Part shown: positions 10,485-19,904 of the stretch, one piece after another | How positions within the stretch are numbered: position 1 is the stretch's first letter | Layout of the letters: each line of letters opens with the position of its first letter | DNA from: Fragilaria crotonensis | Lineage: Eukaryota; Bacillariophyta; Fragilariophyceae; Fragilariales; Fragilariaceae | NCBI GenBank assembly: GCA_022925895.1 | Contig: JAKSYS010000379.1 | Span: forward strand, 1 to 59,413 | Direction of reading: 5' to 3' | DNA length: 59,413 nucleotides | Position numbers and translations under genes: made by a program | The notes under the pieces: model-generated | What the model was told of the DNA's origin: nothing | What the model saw: the letters and a program-made list of their open reading frames with translations, nothing else | The model's database searches: none

Positions 10485-13400
10485 ATGTCTACCGACACCA
10501 CAACGTTCTTGCAAACAAGCCAAGCCGCGGCAAGCCAAGCCGCGGTGACAAAGTCATTACAGGTGGCTTTGGACGGCGCATCCAAGGATCTGAAATACTG
10601 GAGAGCGGTTATTCCTTTCCTTATCAGGGCATCCCATGCACCAGGCTCTTTACTAAATGTTCCTTCAGATAGTCATGAGTGCGAGGACATTCTTGAGTAT
10701 TTGCAACCTATGTACAAAGGTTACAAGATATACTTCAGTGACAAGTACTCTGCATCCATTTCTAGTGGCGGTGGCTGGAAGGAGCTTCTGAAGGACCTTG
10801 CAATTGCAGGAATGCAAGGTGGATTCTACCTAATTGGAAATGGTAGTTACAAGGACAAACATATTGTTGTGTGCCGAGGAAGCCGCTTGTATCAAGGTAC
10901 TAAGAGGCAGCAGCTGAGTCCCAGCCAGAAGCCGCAATACAGGAATGAAACTTTGCACTCTGATCGCAACAATTCACGTGGAAATGTTGGGAAACTTCTT
11001 CCCCAAGACTCGCACTACTCGTGCAATAGAGAAAGGTTCTGTCTGTCCATTTCGAATGAATATTGGACTGGATTCTTTTGGATACTATCTTGCTGGCGGA
11101 ACCGGAAATTCTCATCATGCATATCACCCGAAGGTATTGAAAGTTGAGTATGCTGTCCCAACGCGACTTATTGGTGGAGTTGAAAAGGACATCCTAGTTA
11201 GCGTTGGTAGCGCAAAGGCTAATGATGGTGTGGGGAGAAGTATTCATTTCTCTCGATGCGGATACGTGATTCCTAGAAGTCAGGTTAGATACATCAATGG
11301 GTTTCGGGGTGGGGCCTGCAACAATGATGGTAATTCTGCACTCCGAGACAGTCCTGATCAGAGTCCAATTGACAAGCTTCTTACTTCCTTTCGAACCGAA
11401 GGTTTTGATCATTGCGTGCTTTACCATCATCTTCCGCATCAAAACGGGGATGTCACGATGGGTGAGGAAATTCCTTCATCCATGGATCAAGATAATGCGA
11501 ATCCAACAATAGGAATAATGGTGAATGAGTCATTTGGTGATGACGGTGATCACAATGTTCAGCCTTCTCCACCAACATCCATAAAAGTTGTGCTTCCTGA
11601 TAGTGAGGATTTGGACATGCAGTTATTTGCGAGAACACATCGACACTCACTGTTGGTGGATGACAAGCAAGACCTCATGATTGGTTGTGCTTGGACAACA
11701 CCTCCCAGCGCCTATTCAAAATGTTCGGTGAGGTGCTCCACATCGATTGTACTGCCGATACAAATTACGAGGACAGACCGTTCCTCACAATAACTGGGCG
11801 GGACTCGAATGGAAAGATGTTCACTGTTATCCGCGCTTTTCTTCCGAATGAACGTGCCTGGGTTTTTCGCTGGTTATTTCAGACAGTAATGCCTTCTTTG
11901 CTTGGAAGGAATTCATTGGAAGAGTAAAGGTCATTGTGACAGACGGCGATTCACAAGAAACATCACAGCTTGATATTGCAATTGCACTACACTTTCAAAA
12001 TGTTTGTCGCGTACGATGTGGCTGGCATGTTGTGGACCGTGGTTGGATTCGCTGTTGTCCTGGCGTCAGATCAGTTTCGAGAGAAACCAAGCTGCATTTA
12101 AAACAAGCATCATTCAAATCAAGGCGTGGCTTTACAGCTGGATGCACTCGACCTGTGAGTCGGAGGAAGAGTACCGGATTTCAAACGCCCTTCTTGCTGC
12201 ATATCTGCGTTCACCTTCTTTCGTTTCCACTGCTACAGAGCCTGTGGCAGAGCGCATCCGATTGTTCATCCGTGACAATGTGGAGCCTCTCGAAACTTTC
12301 CTCTGCTTTTATCGCCGTCGCAACATTCGCCACTACGACACATATACCAACTCTCCACATGAGGGAACCAACAATGGATTGAAAGCTGGAGCTGCCCCTG
12401 TCATGCCGCAGCATTCCCTTGATCGATCTGCATCCATACTTAATCATAACGCACAGATAAAGGCCACATCAAGCTCGATACTATCCGCGAATGCGGTATC
12501 GAGCAAGTCGCTCTGGTCGTCTCTACCAACGTCACAGAGATTAACTCACAAAGGCGAGGGTCTTGTAACACAACAGTGGAATCTACGCAACAATTACATT
12601 TCTCAAAGGGTTGCGGAGGAACACTGGTTGGTGAGTGCTAAACGTGACGAAAACAGAGTTACATCCGGACTTGTTCCACGTTTTGCACGTGTACGAAAAG
12701 TTTCCATTTCGGATGACAGGATTCTTGTCTGTTCTTGCATGCACTTCGAACGTATTGGTATCCCCTGTCGCCATCAGATGCACATCCTGAGCTCCCTTTC
12801 TAATGACTATTTGGGCATAACCCACCATGATGTATGCGTTACTTGGTGGCAGGAGTTCCTTGCGTATGGGTTCAGTAATGACCCCAAGTGCCACAACGTA
12901 TCATCCTTGTACAAACGATTGCTTTTCAATGACATAAGAGGGCCTTCGATACCAAACGGAATTGAACTTCCACCTATTCAGCCAACCCTTGCTGATACGT
13001 CGCTTGCAGTGAAACCCACCAAAGAAACATGCCTTAACTACGATGTGTCAACTATAAACTTGGCATTGAGGCGCTCTAATTTCTCCGATGTTGAACCGAA
13101 CCGGACTTTTTTTTGGGTGTGAAGAACCAACTTTGACATCAAATGAAGACAACGATGACTTCATTGGCAATCCTTGCAACACACAGCAAGAAACAACTTT
13201 GTACTCAACAAATGAAGACGAAGATGCTGCGCTTGTGTTCCCAGAACTCGTTCCAACAGTTGTTAGGAAGGAAAGTGTTCCATACAGTGTTCTTGTTCCC
13301 CTTGCAAAAGAGCTGGCATCGATTCTTGAGGGAAACTGCACAGTGGAGGAGCTGCAGCAGTACGAGGCAATGTTATCAAATTGCATTACGAAGAAAAGCA

Positions 13401-13509
13401 CGAAATAATGGCACAGCGTGGGTCTGCCAATGGCAGCATGGTCTCTTCGAGTGTTCGCTCCAACAAAAAGCTGAAAACTCATGGGACAAAGCACATGTCA
13501 TTTGGGTAA
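10485..13509 (+). CDS. MULE-family transposase (frameshifted)
   Basis: This is a Mutator-superfamily transposase that would cut and paste DNA through a DDE catalytic core. Domains in order: an N-terminal FAR1/GCM-like zinc-binding region (FYLIGNGSY, VVCRG, YQGTK, PKTRTTRAIEKGSVCPF, HHAYHPK); the catalytic core with first aspartate in FGEVLHIDCTADTN (about 11736-11765) and the typical FLPNERAWVFRWLF; second aspartate in VIVTDGDSQE (about 11930); third acidic residue in NSPHEGTNNGLK (about 12350); and a SWIM zinc finger CSCMHFERIGIPCRHQMHIL (about 12733-12792). The C-terminus ends with a basic VRSNKKLKTHG tail. The blocks are in different frames, with shifts near 10.95, 11.70, 11.91, 12.05 and 13.11 kb (the last at a T8 run), so this copy is probably inactive as read. 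It is convergent with the zinc-knuckle gene. Confidence 0.88.
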
Positions 13510-13732
13510 CGTTGACGAACAAAAAGCCACCAGCAAAGAAGCTGAAGGATGCGAAAGGTACTGACATTGGTGGCGTCTAATACAACTTCCAATTACATTA
13601 TTGCCAACGTATCAGCATGTTGGTGACGACACAAACAGCATCAGAATGCATACCTAGTAACCACCATACTAACATGAACTAACTTATCGCTTCTCCTTTC
13701 AATACTCTTAACTGAACTAATCCTTCTTCCTT

Positions 13733-14449
13733 TCACAAATACAAATTCACTTCCTCGTTCTTGCACGTTCTTTTGTTGTGGCCCTTCTGACCACATTGTC
13801 CACATTTGATTTTGGAATCTTCTGGTCTAATGCACTCGCTTCGGTGACGAATTCTATTCTCTTTTGGACGCCCAGCCTGTCGTCCACAGACAATTTTCTT
13901 GCGCTCTACCTGCGATTGAGCGCCACTTTCGCGCTGCAGAGCCCGCCATGCAGCAATGTACGGAACGACCTCACCCGATTGCGTAGCTGCAGTTTTAATG
14001 ACATCTGCCGGGGTGGGACGTTCCTTCTTCATATTCCTGACCTTGACAATCATCTCGTCAAGTTTGTTAGCTCGACGTTTCTTGTGACGACGCCCATCAA
14101 GAGCACGTGGCTGCCGTCGAACAGAACTGTGCTCAGATATGACTCTTTTTACCAAATACATGCCATCGCCTCGTCGCCTGCCAACAAAAATCTGAAACGT
14201 ACAATCAATGTGTTCTTTGCAAACGTACAAGCGAAAGGAATTGCGCTCGCCGCGCTTAATTGACAGCTGATTTCCTGACTTTTCTTCGTATTCTTCAATG
14301 AAGGGGTCCACATCTTCCAGGGCAACAAAGGAATCAATCTTTCGCTCGTTCAAGATTTCCTGAAAAAGTGTGTCACACACACCGGTTGAAGTGGAGGACG
14401 TGGAATCCACAATCTTCGTCTTTGTAACTGTTGCCGGAAGAGATGCCAC
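13733..14449 (-). CDS. MuDR-type DNA-binding and CCHC zinc-knuckle protein
   Basis: This frame encodes a MuDR/FAR1-like DNA-binding segment (RLYVCKEHIDCTFQIFVG followed by a conserved EHSS) of the kind found at the N-terminus of MULE transposases, then a basic linker (RRHKKRRANKL), and ends in a CCHC zinc knuckle, CGQCGQKGHNKRTC (CX2CX4HX4C). It lies directly downstream of the Ulp1-like frame on the same strand and overlaps it in another frame (14373-14449). A single-base shift would join the two, so the native product may be one protein: protease, DNA-binding, zinc knuckle. Its likely role is targeting the element's own DNA. It could also be the C-terminal half of an accessory transposition protein. 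Confidence 0.75.
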   Translation of the reverse strand: MASLPATVTKTKIVDSTSSTSTGVCDTLFQEILNERKIDSFVALEDVDPFIEEYEEKSGNQLSIKRGERNSFRLYVCKEHIDCTFQIFVGRRRGDGMYLVKRVISEHSSVRRQPRALDGRRHKKRRANKLDEMIVKVRNMKKERPTPADVIKTAATQSGEVVPYIAAWRALQRESGAQSQVERKKIVCGRQAGRPKENRIRHRSECIRPEDSKIKCGQCGQKGHNKRTCKNEEVNLYL

Positions 14450-15488
14450 AGATGTCGATTTTGGACATCAGTGCTGGCATCCGTATGAATGGAATCAACA
14501 TCAATAAATTTACAACTGTTGTTGTCATTGTCATCACCGTCGTTATATTTCGAATCGATGCACGCGTGGCAGTTGTATCCACATCGGCAGGGATGTGCAA
14601 CGGAGTGACATCCTCAACACCATACTCGCTCACAATAGTCGTTCCTCGCAGACTCGGAAAACAATCTCGAACAACTTTGCTGGTGGGTTCATGGTTTGGT
14701 TCGTTACTACGGTTGTGTTGAGAACCCATGAAATGGTTGCCCAACTTGAACCTCAGTTCCGTGACATGTTCCTTACTGAATGCGTCCCTGTCAATAGTCT
14801 TTCCGTCAAGTATGTGCAATACGACCCCAACACAAAATAATCCGCAATCAATTCCATTGAGTTGCTGTGGACACTCCTGGTATTTGAGCTTCTCAAGTAC
14901 TTCATAATGCGCGCGTTGCAAATGATTGTGTTCGGGTCTATGCAACACGAAATTACACAAGAAGTCATTCACTTCTGCCACAATTTCTGATGAGTCTGAA
15001 GGAAGATTTGCGGACGCTCTTGTGGAGCGTCGCAAAGAATCGTAGAAGTGAACATTGATGAAGAAGTCAGGGCAGGCCTGGTTGAAATCGACAACAAAGA
15101 CAAAGAAATGCACGTCCTCAACAACGGGGACGATGAGCCTGTTCACACAGTCATTGTGCAAGTCAAAAACGTGTTCGAGACGAGAACGAATCTTTGCAAT
15201 TTTCTTTTCCTTGTACGTAGATGTTCCACCAGTCGTATCTTCAAACAAGGCATTGTTTGCAGCCATGTATGAGCGCACAGCGAGAGACCCAAGAAGAACT
15301 TTATCAGAAGACTTTGCTGCCGGTGGTGGTGCAGCGCGCTGGATGAGGCAGTTTAGGAGTCGGGTATTCAACATTCTTCCATGTATGAGCGCACCCACAT
15401 CTTGTCTTATTACACGCTCCTGCACGCCATACCGCGGATCACCAGGAAAGTGTGTCTGCTGGTTCTTTTTTGGCTTCTTCCTCACCAT
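14373..15488 (-). CDS. Ulp1/C48-type cysteine protease carried by the MULE
   Basis: The frame matches the C48 (Ulp1/SENP, SUMO-protease fold) family. All catalytic positions are visible in order: His in EDVHFFVFVVD, Asp in VHFYDSLRR, and Gln and Cys in QQLNGIDCGLFCVGVV (about 14830-14880). The N-terminal RQDVGALIHGRMLNTRLLNC corresponds to the substrate-binding start of the fold. Host members process or remove SUMO. Transposon-encoded C48 proteases are known in plant MULEs, but their function there is unresolved. The last 40 residues are low-complexity (MTMTTTVVNLL) and run out of frame with the zinc-knuckle protein below, which suggests a frame change near 14440. The intact catalytic set argues against long neutral decay. 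Confidence 0.85.
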   Translation of the reverse strand: MVRKKPKKNQQTHFPGDPRYGVQERVIRQDVGALIHGRMLNTRLLNCLIQRAAPPPAAKSSDKVLLGSLAVRSYMAANNALFEDTTGGTSTYKEKKIAKIRSRLEHVFDLHNDCVNRLIVPVVEDVHFFVFVVDFNQACPDFFINVHFYDSLRRSTRASANLPSDSSEIVAEVNDFLCNFVLHRPEHNHLQRAHYEVLEKLKYQECPQQLNGIDCGLFCVGVVLHILDGKTIDRDAFSKEHVTELRFKLGNHFMGSQHNRSNEPNHEPTSKVVRDCFPSLRGTTIVSEYGVEDVTPLHIPADVDTTATRASIRNITTVMTMTTTVVNLLMLIPFIRMPALMSKIDICGISSGNSYKDEDCGFHVLHFNRCV

Positions 15489-15680
15489 TGTTTTGCTTGA
15501 GGCACATGAGTCCGGAGTCCGGAGTTACCCTGAAGGTTACCTTAGCTTTGTTGTGTTGTGTCATGCGACGAAACAATGTAGTGCATCCGGGCGTAGCATT
15601 GGTATTTCCCGCGCAAACCAAACACGTATTTTAGTGATACACTGTTTTGAAAATCCTGGTTATTGCGTACGTTATCCTAC
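15489..15680. promoter_or_regulatory. Short spacer upstream of the Ulp1-like gene
   Basis: This 190-bp segment between the Ulp1 start and the ATAACACC repeat block is the likely promoter region, by position only. No core motif was identified. Confidence 0.25.
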
Positions 15681-16068
15681 GGTGTTATTGAAAATGGAAA
15701 GATAACAGGTGTTTTTGAGAATTACAATCCACGAAACCTGTTTTACTATTTCACTTTCAATAACACCGTCTAAGTTTTACACTAATTACAATAACACCTT
15801 TTAAGATTTCGCATTATTACAATAACACCGTCTAAGTTTTACACTAATTACAATAACACCTTTTAAGATTTCGCATTATTACAATAACACCGTCTAAGTT
15901 TTACACTAATTACAATAACACCTTTTAAGATTTCGCATTATTACACAATAACACCGTTTTAAATAGCTTGTAAGGACATAGGTGTTATTGAAAATGGAAA
16001 GATAACACGTGTTTGAAAATGGAAAGATAACACGTGTTCTGTGTTATTGAAAATGGAAAGATAACACC
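15681..16068. repeat. Block of GTGTTATT/ATAACAC repeats with a 62-bp (2 x 31-bp) tandem array
   Basis: The block starts GGTGTTATTGAAAATGGAAAGATAACA and ends with the same ATGGAAAGATAACACC motif, so it is partly self-complementary. Between about 15760 and 15957 the octamer ATAACACC recurs every 31 bp in alternating contexts (CGTCTAAGTTTTACACT and TTTTAAGATTTCGCATT), giving about three 62-bp units. It lies in the spacer between two minus-strand genes of the composite. It could be a transposase-binding or promoter array, or a small element of its own. Confidence 0.8.
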
Positions 16069-16084
16069 TGAGAATTCCCTTCAA

Positions 16085-18049
16085 TTATTGCAGGACTCCA
16101 GCCTGAAGTACCCTGAACTTTGCTGCAGTAAAGGAGCCGAACAATAAGTTTTGCTCCTCAACATTGCTTGCACTCGGCTCACAGAGCGACGTACAGTGCC
16201 TAAGCACCCTCCCGTCCCAACTTATTGCCACGCCATGGGTAAGCTTCACAGCGAGTCCATGAAAGTTATTCCCGGCCTCGTCAACCCCAACCACATTGGG
16301 CATTACAAAATACCAATTTTTAGCTGCACCCGGAATCGTTTCGGTCCAAACGCTGAACCCAGGTGAGGCATCCCAAACATCAAAATGGGAAGCGTTCATG
16401 AGGTTGACACTCATGTCAATGGAGAAGCCCACACGAAGAAAGTGGCCATCGCCATCCATGGGTGGAACTGGGGGGATGCCTGAATTGGCCTCTAGCTCTT
16501 GGATCATCGTGAGAACGTCAGGGAACAATGCCTCCCCACAATCGAAAGACTCTGAACGAACTCTCGCAGAACTGGCTCGGGGACCAACAAATTGGTTGTG
16601 TACGCACTCATTCCCACCCCATCACGGTGAATGCGAGTCCCAATTGGATGCATCGCACCGAAGTCCCCTCGAATTCCTTGCCTTTCCATCCGGACGTTTA
16701 TTCGCCACCATGGTGTTGTGCAAGTTAATCTTGTCCAATGCCCCACTCAGCGCGGCCTTGGTTGCACAATCAGGGGATGACAGGACGTTCCTGATCAGAA
16801 TCAACGTCTTCCGGCTTTTCAGGCGGCACGAGTATGCAAGCTCAACAATGAAGTCCACAACCGGGGTGACGGTTGGGTCCACAACACAGCATGTTGCCGG
16901 AATACGAAAGTGGTGACATCCCTTAGCATAATGCCCACCCCATCGCGTGCGGCGTTGGATTCCGCGAGGCGTACGTTGAAAATATACGCCCGATCAGCAG
17001 GCGACCAATCGGAATGGTGGCCATCAAACACGTCGGGAGGCATTGCTGGACCATCAGCATCACTCAGCTGTCTCCCGGAACGGATCAGCCTCGTGGGCAG
17101 GGAGCCGACACCCATGTTAAGGGACACCCTCCATGCCGAAATGTTCCCGCCACTGGCATCATGCAAGCACCTCACATACCCTCCATCCCCAAATTTGCCA
17201 TCCCTCATCAATCGTAACCAACTCATGTCGTGGGGATTAAGTGATTTCCGCTCCTGTCCGGCAGTTATGTCTTGGCGCCTCCCTAGCACAATAAAAATGC
17301 CCCACAGACGGGATGACGGCAATCACAGTTCGAAACTCCCCATCCGCCTTGGTGTCGAGACGATGCACATCGCGGCTCCGAACGGGGACCACGGCTCCAC
17401 CCCTAACGGCGGAAGCAAGATCGACGGGCGTCAATGCTCGATTCAAGACGACATCCATCAGAATGAATTCTTGCTGAAACGAGCTTACAGAGCCGGATGG
17501 ACGGAAGACATCGTCCTCACGAAGGGATTCCAATTGCTGTATTTGGAAACGCGGATAGCCACCACCCGATAATCCCAACACCTCTTGCAGCCCATCCGCA
17601 ATCCACCGAATGGGAGTGTAGCAAATCGTGGGCTCGACATGTTTCGCACTTTCGGCTTCGTTTTTAACGCATGTCGAGAAGAACTCATCGAAACCCCCCC
17701 TCAAGTCCCCCGGCAAACACTTCAGAAGGACATCCAGCACTTGTAACTGTGAGGGGACGCGTTTCCGAACGGACCGAATTTTCGGTTTCCTACCCTTCCG
17801 ACCTCTCCGATGTTTTCCGGCATGATGATGCGATTGCACAGGGTTAACAGCAGGGACAGGAACGCCAACATTTGCTGCCTGCCCGGAAGCCACAACCCTA
17901 GTAGGCGTGCACCCGAGATTAAGAATGGAGGAGCGACATGGATTCGTCAGCACCCTCGTGGCCAACACGTCGTTTGCGGCATTCCTCGGGAACAATCCCG
18001 CAACAACACCACTTACAACATGATCATCGACAGCGCTATCCGTCATCAC
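16085..18049 (-). CDS. Putative 2OG/Fe(II) dioxygenase-like protein inside the MULE composite (frameshifted)
   Basis: One gene appears to be spread over overlapping minus-strand frames: 17237-18049 (N-terminus), 16819-17322, 16622-16882, 16504-16746 and 16085-16528 (C-terminus). The N-terminus is basic and disordered (GKHRRGRKGRKPKIRSVRKR). The C-terminal frame shows SHFDVWDASPGFSVW (His about 16387, HxD), then NWYFVMPNVV, then LTHGVAISWDGRVLRHCTS about 50 residues after the first His. HxD, a distal His and an Arg 9-12 residues later are the ligand pattern of the double-stranded beta-helix dioxygenases, which include the TET/JBP and AlkB DNA-modifying families. I do not recognise an exact family. 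The function is inferred from this signature only, and the frame breaks mean this copy may be inactive. Confidence 0.5.
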
Positions 18050-18076
18050 AAAAGATGAGGCTGCACGAGGCTGCTA

Positions 18077-18680
18077 CCGGTTCGGGCGGAAAAACGAACA
18101 ATCCCTGGCAACCCACTCCGCAGTTGTGGCAGAGCGTGATCGATCGGGAAAGCAAGCTGTCACGTCCAAGGGTGCTGCCGGTTCGTACGAAAAAACAAGC
18201 AATCCCTGACGACCCACTCCACAGTTATGGCAGAGCGTGATCGATCGGGAAAGCAAGCTGTCACGTCCAAGGGTGCCGCCGGTTCGTACGAAAAAACAAG
18301 CAATCCTGACGACCCACTCCACAGTTATGGCAGAGCGTGATCGATCGGGAAAGCAAGCTGTCACGTCCAAGGGTGCTGCCGGTTTGTACGAAAAACAAGC
18401 AATCCCTGACGACCCACTCCACAGTTATGGCAGAGCGTGATCGATCGGGAAAGCAAGCTGTCACGTCCAAGGGTGCCGCCGGTTCGTACGAAAAAACAAG
18501 CAATCCCTGACGACCCACTCCACAGTTATGGCAGAGCGTGATCGATCGGGAAAGCAAGCTGTCACGTCCAAGGGTGCTGCCGGTTTGTACGAAAAAACAA
18601 GCAATCCTTGACGACCCACTCCACAGTTATGGCAGAGCGTGATCGATCGGGAAAGCAAGCTGTCACGTCCAAGGGTGCTA
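18077..18680. repeat. Tandem array of about six 100-101 bp units
   Basis: Units are marked by GGTTCGTACGAAAAAACAAG at 18180, 18281, 18381, 18481 and 18582, each followed by a conserved GAGCGTGATCGATCGGGAAA and a CGTCCAAGGGTGC motif. Adjacent units differ by a few substitutions and by A-run length; the first copy is the most diverged. The array lies just upstream of the start of the minus-strand dioxygenase-like gene and near the right TIR of the composite. Confidence 0.93.
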
Positions 18681-18689
18681 CAGGCGGCA

Positions 18690-19010
18690 GATCCTTCAAT
18701 TGCTTGTACAGAAACGACGAGGAGGGTGCTTGTTTGGTGGGTCACGACAAAGGATGATCAACAGCAGAAGCAATAACAATGAGGTATCGTAGTGTTTCAG
18801 GCAAAAATGAAATGAAATGAATGTCAGATCAGCAATGCAAAATCTCACGAAATAGATGTATCGATATACAGATATACACATCGTGATACATGTATTGAGT
18901 TGGATGGGGAACAATGCCGATTTGGCTGGCGCGCAATGCCGGTTTGAATGTTACACATACAAATTTTTTGATTTTTGTTTTCGACGGATGAGCAAGATTC
19001 CTATGATGTC
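18690..19010. other. Right subterminal region of the MULE composite
   Basis: About 320 bp between the tandem array and the right TIR. It contains an ATCGATATACAGATATACACATCG near-palindrome around 18860 and no gene. Confidence 0.4.
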
Positions 19011-19047
19011 ACGATGACGAAAAATAGGTGACAGTTAATCGGATCCC
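19011..19047 (-). repeat. Right terminal inverted repeat of the MULE composite
   Basis: Read on the minus strand it is identical over 37 bases to 10200-10236. The flank outside it (TTTTTTGAGAAAATCC) does not match the flank left of 10200. Confidence 0.85.
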
Positions 19048-19904
19048 TTTTTTGAGAAAATCCTGCCCATCCCCTTGACATTTATTTCACTTTTTGAGTA
19101 GGCCATTTGATAGATCTCGGTTCAGTTCCCGTGAAATCCTCAATTTCGGTCCAAATTGGCTAAGCTGAATCAATTGGACCGCGACGATTTTACTAGTAAA
19201 ATGTGGATACTGTTTACTGTGCTGCAGGCACATCAAATTGTCCGCCAATTTGCTCATATTATTGCATTTTTGGGTAGAATAGCGCCTGCGCTCCAACAAA
19301 GCAACTGGGTGAATTATGAATTGAAAACATATATTTGAAAAGAAATACGCAAATGAAGATGGGAGGTACAACTAGCAATAGAAGATAGCACGTAGACGCA
19401 CACGACAGTCCGAACTATGTACTACGCCTAGTACTGTACTACAGTATTACTGAGTACTCTGTATCACGTGACTACGTACTGTACTACGTACGGTTGGACT
19501 CGACATGCTGAAATGAAACCCCTCCCTGACTACAAGAAGCTCTATGTTACTGCAGAAATGAAGAGCGCATGCTTTGAGCTATTCATTACCATCTTCACAT
19601 ACACTGCAATATCAAAATTGAAAGAGAAATTAAATGAACAATTTCTACAGGGATTTCTACGGGTGATGTACCACACCCCAGAATTCCAAAGTGTCAGCTG
19701 TCCAACTGATTCATCCTGCTTCAGATAGGCTTGTAGTGTACGCCCATCTCTTCAATCAATCTACTAAAGTGTTGTACTGGTGTACTGGTGCGAGATGTGA
19801 GACATGCAACGTACAGGCTACTGAAGCAGTAGTACTACAGAACTACATGTACTGTAGTACAGTGTATAGTACCGGCAACAGGGCCGGATGTGTATGAAAG
19901 TCTA
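19048..19904. other. Intergenic DNA between two mobile elements
   Basis: No supported gene. It includes GTAC/ACGTAC-rich palindromic stretches around 19430-19500 and 19780-19870. Confidence 0.4.

Larger units (their letters stand above)
10200..19047. mobile_element. Candidate composite Mutator-like element, about 8.85 kb
   Basis: A 37-bp sequence beginning GGGATCCGATTAACTG (10200-10236) is repeated exactly in inverted orientation at 19011-19047, enclosing 8.85 kb. Inside are a MULE transposase (+), a Ulp1-like protease with a DNA-binding/CCHC protein (-), a putative 2OG dioxygenase frame (-) and two tandem arrays. MULEs typically have TIRs and 8-11 bp target duplications. I see no matching duplication outside these ends, so the unit is inferred from the TIRs and gene content. 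An alternative is two related elements side by side, each contributing one end. Confidence 0.6.

Noticed and set aside
18074-18745. Repetitive protein with DVTACFPDRSRSA units on the minus strand
   Set aside because: It is the translation of the 100-bp tandem array. The unit length is not a multiple of three, so the frame changes from copy to copy.
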